DNA of 64,000 bases. Source: Sideroxydans sp. GTDB taxonomy: Bacteria; Pseudomonadota; Gammaproteobacteria; Burkholderiales; Gallionellaceae. The notes beneath the pieces were generated by a model. The model was not told the origin of the DNA. It searched no databases and was given only the letters and a program-made list of their open reading frames with translations. Both the position numbers and the translations under genes were made by a program. Positions 58,944-64,000 of the stretch are shown here, one piece after another (position 1 is the stretch's first letter; every line of letters begins with the position of its first letter). Location: assembly GCA_028707175.1 (NCBI GenBank), contig JAQTUV010000005.1, positions 62,001 to 126,000 on the forward strand, read 5' to 3'.

Positions 58944-59828
58944 TCAAATGCTCAGCATCGCACTGATTTCCTGATGCTTCGCCTTGATCGCCAGGTCAAG
59001 TGGCGTGGTGCCATCTTGATATTCCGCGAAGCGATCAGCCCCTTTGGAGAGTAACAATTTCACAATATCGGTGTGGCCATTGTTGGATGCTTTATGGAGT
59101 GCAGTCCATCCATCAACACTCTTCAAATTCACATCGGCATGATTCGCAATCAAATAAGCGCAGGGTAACAAATGGCCGCGCGTTGCAGCCTGCATCAAGG
59201 CAGTCCAGCCGTACAGACTTTGCGTGTTTGCGTTCGCGCCTTTATCCAGCAGAAGCTTGACCACCTCGGTAAATCCGCTGAACGCGGCCCAATGCAAAGG
59301 GGTGTAACCGTTCTTATCCTGAACCGAGATTTTTGCACCACATTTCAACAGCAAGAGGGCAAACTCCTCATTGCCATTGAATGATGAGACCATCAGCGGC
59401 GTCCATTCACGTTCATCACGCGCCTCAAGGTCGACACCACAGGACAAGAATATCTGCGTAGCATTCTCATCCCCCTCTTCCACCGCCTTAAAGAAACTCT
59501 CCGGCGTAAACTCATAGCCAAATTGTTGCAACTCAAGTCGTTTGTACTCAGGGATCTGCCCCCAAGCATCTGGCTCAATCAATGTATCTTGCGCTTGAAA
59601 AAAATTGAGCAGCTGAAATATCTCCTTAGCCACTTCAGTGGGAAATCCATCTCGCGCACCACCACGCTTGTCCATCAACAGATCTTGCAGAAAGTCTTCG
59701 ACATGTTGCGTCTCCAACGACAAGAGCAGATTGCCGAACACGCGCGGGAATCGCTCCTCCAATAAAAATGGATAGCGCGTGTCGTCGCCACGCAAGGCTT
59801 TCAGTAATTTTTGATTCAGTGGCTTCAT
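58944..59828 (-). CDS. Ankyrin-repeat protein
   Basis: A 294-residue protein with an unrecognised helical N-terminal domain (about residues 1-110) and five ankyrin repeats from about 135 to the end. Repeat cores are EWTPLMVSSFNGN, GYTPLHWAAFSGFTEVVKLL, GWTALMQAATRGH, GWTALHKASNNGHTDIVKLL and GTTPLDLAIKAKH. There is no signal peptide, so a cytoplasmic protein-interaction role is likely. It is the first gene of the accessory region and is divergent from the sigma54-driven gene; the 315-bp gap between them holds a palindrome. Confidence 0.85.
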   Translation of the reverse strand: MKPLNQKLLKALRGDDTRYPFLLEERFPRVFGNLLLSLETQHVEDFLQDLLMDKRGGARDGFPTEVAKEIFQLLNFFQAQDTLIEPDAWGQIPEYKRLELQQFGYEFTPESFFKAVEEGDENATQIFLSCGVDLEARDEREWTPLMVSSFNGNEEFALLLLKCGAKISVQDKNGYTPLHWAAFSGFTEVVKLLLDKGANANTQSLYGWTALMQAATRGHLLPCAYLIANHADVNLKSVDGWTALHKASNNGHTDIVKLLLSKGADRFAEYQDGTTPLDLAIKAKHQEISAMLSI

Positions 59829-60037
59829 CTTTTCGAAGATTGAATTAAGTTCTAAACATTCAAGCTTGCATCCCTATCTAATTGAATTATTCAGTGTCCT
59901 TGACGCACGATCATTCAAGCATGATCGCTGTGCACTTACTGCACTAATACTCAGAGCTTACTAAAAACATCGTGATCTGTCTGGGATCGAAAAATTCTCT
60001 GCCCCCACAAAACGGGACTGAATTGATTCTAGTATGA

Positions 60038-60055
60038 GAAATGAGCGCTCATTTC
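60038..60055. promoter_or_regulatory. 18-bp perfect palindrome, possible operator
   Basis: GAAATGAGCGCTCATTTC is identical on both strands. It ends 32 bp upstream of the sigma54 -24 box and about 210 bp from the divergent ankyrin gene. It looks like a dimeric regulator site, but the binding protein is unknown. Confidence 0.55.
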
Positions 60056-60087
60056 CTGAACAGCCATTAATAAATTCCCCTTCTGGT

Positions 60088-60103
60088 TGGTATGGATATT
60101 GCT
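60088..60103 (+). promoter_or_regulatory. Sigma54 (RpoN) -24/-12 promoter
   Basis: TGGTATGGATATTGCT has GG and GC spaced by exactly 10 bases and ends in TTGCT, close to TGGCACGN4TTGCW. Transcription would start near 60113, 30 bp before the 185-residue protein's ATG. It fits nif-type control of the two genes downstream. Confidence 0.75.
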
Positions 60104-60143
60104 GAACGTAGGGCTCCACCATTCATTCACTACGGAGCACAAC

Positions 60144-60701
60144 ATGTTATTCGATGCCTACGAGCAAAAAGGTCTGCTGTTCAATATGAATTTCAAGGAA
60201 GCCGAAGGCAACTTCGCCTCCTATCGCGGTGATTTGGTATTGGAGTTGGGTGAGGTCGGTGACGCTCACGGCCACCTCAAACCACCTGTGTACACCATCA
60301 AAAACACCATCGTGTTGGCCGAGAACGACAAGATCAAGCTCTATGTCGGCAGCTTGGATGAACTCTCACTGTTGCCTAAGGTGCTGGACTATTACAAAGC
60401 TGATTTCGCGGCAGATGTGCGTCTCATCCTATTCGTGGTGAACATCAACAAACCATTGGTGATCGAGCTTGACGGACTCAGCATCGCCGCCATCGGCATG
60501 CAAGAAGGACTGATCTGGAACGAGTTGATCGACATCGCAGCGCTGGATAAGGGCGATTTCAAAGGCCAGTCACCCACCCAAAAGATCGTCACCGTGCATA
60601 AAGCGCTGTCCGACTTCAAACCCAAAGGCGACAAGGTCTCGTTCACTGAAGCCTTGACCCGCACGGTCGAGTTGAAACGTGCAGGACGTGGTCCTGTGTG
60701 A
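60144..60701 (+). CDS. Conserved-looking 185-residue protein upstream of nifF
   Basis: No family is recognised. The ATG at 60144 (MLFDAYEQKGLLFNMNFKEA) has GGAG seven bases upstream; an earlier in-frame ATG at 60087 lies inside the sigma54 promoter and is rejected. The protein is soluble, with alternating beta and alpha character (VRLILFVVNINKPLVIELDG), no cysteines to bind a cluster, and a basic tail (ELKRAGRGPV). It is the first gene after a sigma54-type promoter and is followed by the NifF flavodoxin, so a role in nitrogen fixation or its electron supply is inferred. Confidence 0.75.
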   Translation: MLFDAYEQKGLLFNMNFKEAEGNFASYRGDLVLELGEVGDAHGHLKPPVYTIKNTIVLAENDKIKLYVGSLDELSLLPKVLDYYKADFAADVRLILFVVNINKPLVIELDGLSIAAIGMQEGLIWNELIDIAALDKGDFKGQSPTQKIVTVHKALSDFKPKGDKVSFTEALTRTVELKRAGRGPV

Positions 60702-60707
60702 TTTGTC

Positions 60708-61301
<594 letters not shown>

Positions 61302-61319
61302 TTTCAGAATCCAAACCAA

Positions 61320-61475
61320 CTCCTTCCCCCTTGCAGGGGGAAGGTTGCACCCGCTAAGGGCAGGCCGTATTTGTAAGGCGTTGAAGCGCCAACAACACAC
61401 GCTCGGATGGGGGTAGCGTTGCGGGAGTCCCACATGTCTACCCCCACCCTAGCCCTCCCCCTGCAAGGGGGAGGG
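61320..61475. repeat. Composite inverted repeat between convergent nifF and 106-residue gene
   Basis: The element opens with the hairpin CCTTCCCCC-TTGCA-GGGGGAAGG and ends in CCACCCTAGCCCTCCCCC with the hairpin CTGCAAGGGGGAGGG. About 100 bases lie between. The copy inside the SagB-like gene (62971-63071) shares both ends. It fills most of the 195-bp gap and holds no gene. Confidence 0.8.
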
Positions 61476-61496
61476 AATGTGGCTCTGCACTTACGA

Positions 61497-61817
61497 CTAA
61501 TCGATCGCAGCGGCCAGTGAGTTGGCCAACGCTGTCACGCCCTGCCAATCTAAATCGAGCGATCCCGTTGCCAAGGCGATACTGATCCCCGCATCCCCCA
61601 CCGTTCCCACGAACGCCACATCACTGGCGATCGGGCTCATGTAGATCTCGCGTTCTGGGCTGACCCCGTCACGCACGGCGACCAATGCGAAAGAGATGCT
61701 CGATGCTTCCGCAGGGGTGAATCTCAACTCAAAGTCTTGCGCGAGTTGCAAACGTATTTGCTGACCGAGGATGCGATGCTGGGTACGACTGACCTCAAAC
61801 GAAAATGACTCAGACAT
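61497..61817 (-). CDS. Small protein downstream of the ankyrin gene, unknown
   Basis: A 106-residue protein with no recognised family. It begins MSESFSFEVSRTQHRILGQQ and contains a VSPEREIYMSPIASDVAFVG stretch; it has no signal peptide and no cysteines. Its start overlaps the ankyrin gene's stop by 8 bp, so the two are probably co-translated. It is the last gene of the SagB-like/ankyrin chain, convergent with nifF. Confidence 0.7.
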   Translation of the reverse strand: MSESFSFEVSRTQHRILGQQIRLQLAQDFELRFTPAEASSISFALVAVRDGVSPEREIYMSPIASDVAFVGTVGDAGISIALATGSLDLDWQGVTALANSLAAAID

Positions 61818-62271
61818 TCACCAGCCCCCTCGTTTCTTTGAGCAGGCGCATGCAGTGGATGTTGGCCGCCAGCTCCAATGCAGTGAAATCATCCAGTGTC
61901 ATCAACGCCGCGTTCGCCCCCGCATCCAACAACAGGTGCACCAGCGGTGTCTTGCCAGTCGATGCGCAATAGATCAGCGCGGTCGCACCATTCACATTTT
62001 GCGTATCCAGCGGTGCACCGGCCTTGATGAGTGCCGTGACACAAGCTTCATTGTTCGAGTAACACGCAAACCAAAGCGCACCGTTCTTATCGTCATTCAT
62101 GGCACGCGTATCGGCACCACGCGCCAACAGCGCCGCAAGCGCTTCGAGGTCGCCCAACTGAGCTGCATACATCAACGGAGTCGTGCCATTGACCGTGGCG
62201 ACTTCGATATTCAGCTCGTCTGCATTGAACCCGGATTGGAGCAACCAACATTTCAATTCACTGTCGTTCAT
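61810..62271 (-). CDS. Ankyrin-repeat protein, short
   Basis: A 153-residue protein, almost entirely ankyrin repeats: GTTPLMYAAQLGDLEALAAL, GALWFACYSNNEACVTALIK, GATALIYCASTGKTPLVHLL and FTALELAANIHCMRLL. The start at 62271 (MNDSELKCWLL) has AAGG eight bases upstream; a start five codons earlier is possible. It lies between the SagB-like gene (15 bp) and the 106-residue gene. Ankyrin proteins usually mediate protein contacts; its partner is unknown. Confidence 0.85.
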   Translation of the reverse strand: MNDSELKCWLLQSGFNADELNIEVATVNGTTPLMYAAQLGDLEALAALLARGADTRAMNDDKNGALWFACYSNNEACVTALIKAGAPLDTQNVNGATALIYCASTGKTPLVHLLLDAGANAALMTLDDFTALELAANIHCMRLLKETRGLVNV

Positions 62272-62286
62272 GTTCGGGCCTTTCAA

Positions 62287-63921
62287 TTATTCATAAGCAG
62301 GTAGCGTCGAGATGCGCGGATCATCCAGCGCCATACCGACTGCATAGTGGTAGATCACCTGAAAGCTATCGTCTTTGATACCCAGCACCTCATGCACCGC
62401 GTCATCAAAAAAACAACCGATGCCAGTGCCGCGCCACCCGGCAACTTCCGCTTCCAGTGTGATGACATGCCCCAACATGCCCGCCTCCCAATGCAGATGT
62501 CTATACGCCACCGGATCTGCGGCTATCGGCCCAGCGAACTCTGCGATCATCATGAAAGTGACCGCACATTGTGTGGCGATGTCCTGATGGCAGGAGAGCG
62601 TGCGCGCCGTCTTACCGGCGCGGGCGGCGATCAGTTGATACAAAGGTAATTCCGAATCAGCTGCTTCCCAGGTGAACGTCTCGCGGAATGCGGCGCGCAA
62701 CGATGCCTGTTTCGCTCCGTTTCGCGGCATCACATACACGCCGGGGGCGACACCTTCGACACGATGAACCAACAGCACCGGATGCACGCGCGCCGCAGTC
62801 GTCCACACATCCCAAACAGGCGAACCACCCGGTAGCAAGCTAGATAGGATGCGCCTGAACACAGCCCTCGGCAGCACCGATACACCGTCAAAAGCCTGTG
62901 CGCTACGTCGCTTCAAGATAACTTGTGCTGCGTTGATGTCGTTCTCATTCGCGCTCATTGCGCGAATCTGTTCCTTCCCCCAAGCAGGGGGAAGGCTAGG
63001 ATGGGGGTTGAGTTGGTGATGGCTCACCGTTTCCACCCCCTCCCTAACCCTCCCCCTACTTGGGGGAGGGGATGTCTCATCCGCTGCGGGGAGTTTGCCG
63101 CGAGTCGCCACGGCGACTTCTTCGATCACCGGCCATTGATACAAAGGGCGTACATCAAGCAGGTTTGGTTTACCCGCCCATTCTTTCCAACTATGCGGTA
63201 TCCCAGTCGCATCCGCCTCTAGCATGAGGATGACTTCGGCTTCTTCAGCCTCGACGCCCTCAAAGTCAGCTGCGCGATCCACGCCAAGACATCGTGCAGT
63301 CATCGCTGAATCGCTATTCAAAATTCGCGGCTTCCAACCATGCAACGCTGCCGCATAACTCACGGCCGCCAGCACATGCCCCATATCAAGTTGGCAATAT
63401 CGAAAAGCGCGTTCACCGTATTTCCATGCTTCACGCCAATGGATGGAACTGAAACCCAGCCACACACCGCTAGCCTGCACATCACCACCCCAAGCTCGGC
63501 GTTCCAAACAATGATGCAGGTTCTGATAGTGATACAGCCCGTCGGCCAAACCCTCCACCTTGGCCGCGATCAACCAAGTCTCGGTAGGATGTAGATTCCC
63601 GGAGGAAGGATGCGCACGCAATGACCAGCGCGAGCCTGCATATTCTTTCCACGCGGTCAGGCCGACGCACAAGCGCAACAGAGAGCCGAGGTTTTGATCG
63701 GTTATAGGTAAAGGCGGGCGTGGCGCAGACAGCGCACCCCAAGGGATATCCGATAGAGTGATCGCACGCGGCAGCGTGATCTGCGCAGTACCTTGCCAAT
63801 CACGGAATGCTTTCGGTTGTGCGTCCCAATCCAGCGTGCCGGGACCTGCTGCATAACGATCCAACGCATGTTTGCTTCGCGTGTGATAACTCAGCACGGT
63901 AGCGACACGGGGATCGCTCAT
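62287..63921 (-). CDS. SagB/ThcOx-type double nitroreductase-fold protein with in-frame repeat
   Basis: A 544-residue flavoprotein-type protein with two nitroreductase-like halves. The N-half starts VLSYHTRSKHALDRYAAGPG and has LDWDAQPKAFRDW, the SagB/ThcOx entry motif, and SLRAHPSSGNLHPTETWL. The C-half has ILKRRSAQAFDGVSVLP and YRHLHWEAGMLGHVITLEAE. Family members oxidise azolines in peptide natural products or have unknown roles. No YcaO or precursor gene is seen here. Residues about 283-317, in the linker between the halves, are encoded by a GC-rich repeat (62971-63071) read in frame. Confidence 0.85.
   Translation of the reverse strand: MSDPRVATVLSYHTRSKHALDRYAAGPGTLDWDAQPKAFRDWQGTAQITLPRAITLSDIPWGALSAPRPPLPITDQNLGSLLRLCVGLTAWKEYAGSRWSLRAHPSSGNLHPTETWLIAAKVEGLADGLYHYQNLHHCLERRAWGGDVQASGVWLGFSSIHWREAWKYGERAFRYCQLDMGHVLAAVSYAAALHGWKPRILNSDSAMTARCLGVDRAADFEGVEAEEAEVILMLEADATGIPHSWKEWAGKPNLLDVRPLYQWPVIEEVAVATRGKLPAADETSPPPSRGRVREGVETVSHHQLNPHPSLPPAWGKEQIRAMSANENDINAAQVILKRRSAQAFDGVSVLPRAVFRRILSSLLPGGSPVWDVWTTAARVHPVLLVHRVEGVAPGVYVMPRNGAKQASLRAAFRETFTWEAADSELPLYQLIAARAGKTARTLSCHQDIATQCAVTFMMIAEFAGPIAADPVAYRHLHWEAGMLGHVITLEAEVAGWRGTGIGCFFDDAVHEVLGIKDDSFQVIYHYAVGMALDDPRISTLPAYE
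62971..63071. repeat. Composite inverted repeat inside the SagB-like gene
   Basis: The element begins CCTTCCCCC-AAGCA-GGGGGAAGG and ends with CCCTCCCTAACCCTCCCCC and the hairpin CTACTTGGGGGAGGGG. It matches the copy at 61320-61475 at both ends with a shorter middle. It is translated in frame into a Pro/Arg-rich linker. Confidence 0.85.
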
Positions 63922-63923
63922 CG

Positions 63924-64000
63924 TTAATTCAATCCAGTCAGCTCATCAGTCAAACAGCCGATGGGCTCGGACAGCGTACCTTCCGCATCCATCTCGAAGC
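63924..64000 (-). CDS. C-terminal end of an upstream gene (partial)
   Basis: The minus-strand frame from base 64000 to a TAA at 63924-63926 encodes about 24 residues (FEMDAEGTLSEPIGCLTDEL, then TGLN). It stops 2 bp before the SagB-like ATG, so it belongs to the same chain. Too little is visible to identify it. The SEPIGCLTDEL pattern does not match a protein I recognise. Confidence 0.6.
   Translation of the reverse strand, partial: FEMDAEGTLSEPIGCLTDELTGLN

Larger units (their letters stand above)
59829..60143. other. Divergent intergenic region with palindrome and sigma54 promoter
   Basis: No gene is seen in these 315 bases. They contain an 18-bp perfect palindrome (60038-60055) and a sigma54-type -24/-12 element (60088-60103), listed separately. 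I looked for NifA upstream sites (TGT-N10-ACA) and found no exact copy. The rest is AT-rich. Confidence 0.6.

Noticed and set aside
62287-63921. A thiazole/oxazole-modified peptide (TOMM) cluster around the SagB-like gene
   Set aside because: No YcaO, cyclodehydratase partner or plausible precursor peptide is present in the window; the small neighbours are ankyrin or unrelated proteins.

Overview
The window reads as a stretch of chromosome from a betaproteobacterium, probably Nitrosomonadales and perhaps Gallionellaceae/Sideroxydans-like. This placement is inferred from protein character and gene order (metK-SAH riboswitch-ahcY-holin-metF, argH next to an AlgZ/AlgR pair, a complete dcw cluster); no database search was run. 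Most genes are housekeeping and densely packed. No CRISPR array, prophage or intact insertion sequence was seen.

Layout. (1) 1-14895, minus strand: a full division and cell wall (dcw) cluster, mraZ-rsmH-ftsL-ftsI-murE-murF-mraY-murD-ftsW-murG-murC-murB-ddl-ftsQ, with a strong sigma70 promoter that runs directly into a four-copy 10-bp-period MraZ operator. Nearly every junction is a 4-bp start/stop overlap. (2) 14896-18057: a 655-bp gene-poor gap, then a small lipoprotein gene coupled to a DUF4105 periplasmic protein. (3) 18026-25466: an orphan ParA-type ATPase, an AlgZ/AlgR-like LytTR two-component system divergent from argH, then hemA-prfA-prmC. (4) 25553-31834: a three-gene group of a CHASE2 class III nucleotidyl cyclase, a 1248-residue secreted NHL/fibronectin-III/transglutaminase-like/TPR protein and a small periplasmic TPR-like protein. 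tRNA-Phe with its own promoter and terminator lies just upstream. (5) 32198-34337: groES-groEL with a CIRCE operator and a sigma32-like promoter. (6) 34374-43577: a YfcH-like epimerase, bioA-dacB, an outer-membrane-like protein, two LpxL-family acyltransferases with ubiD, and metK. (7) 43589-47806: SAH riboswitch, ahcY, holin-like protein, metF, trhP. (8) 47848-58445: eptA, cytochrome b561, YhcH-like protein, ttcA, a pteridine-reductase-like SDR, a MidA-like methyltransferase, a BFD-like protein, a DUF3616 protein, cca and slt. (9) 58596-64000: an accessory region with a NifF-type flavodoxin behind a sigma54-type promoter, two ankyrin proteins, a SagB-type double nitroreductase-fold protein and several unrecognised small proteins. 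The NifF resemblance suggests the organism fixes nitrogen and that this is the edge of a nif-associated island.

The most unusual points are these. Dispersed palindromic repeats lie in frame inside three enzyme genes (bioA, the MidA-like gene and the SagB-like gene), and related copies sit in intergenic gaps. The CHASE2 cyclase/NHL-transglutaminase operon and the nifF-linked ankyrin/SagB neighbourhood are the best candidates for poorly described systems. A terminator-like hairpin lies inside the signal-peptide codons of the DUF4105 gene, where it could act as an attenuator.
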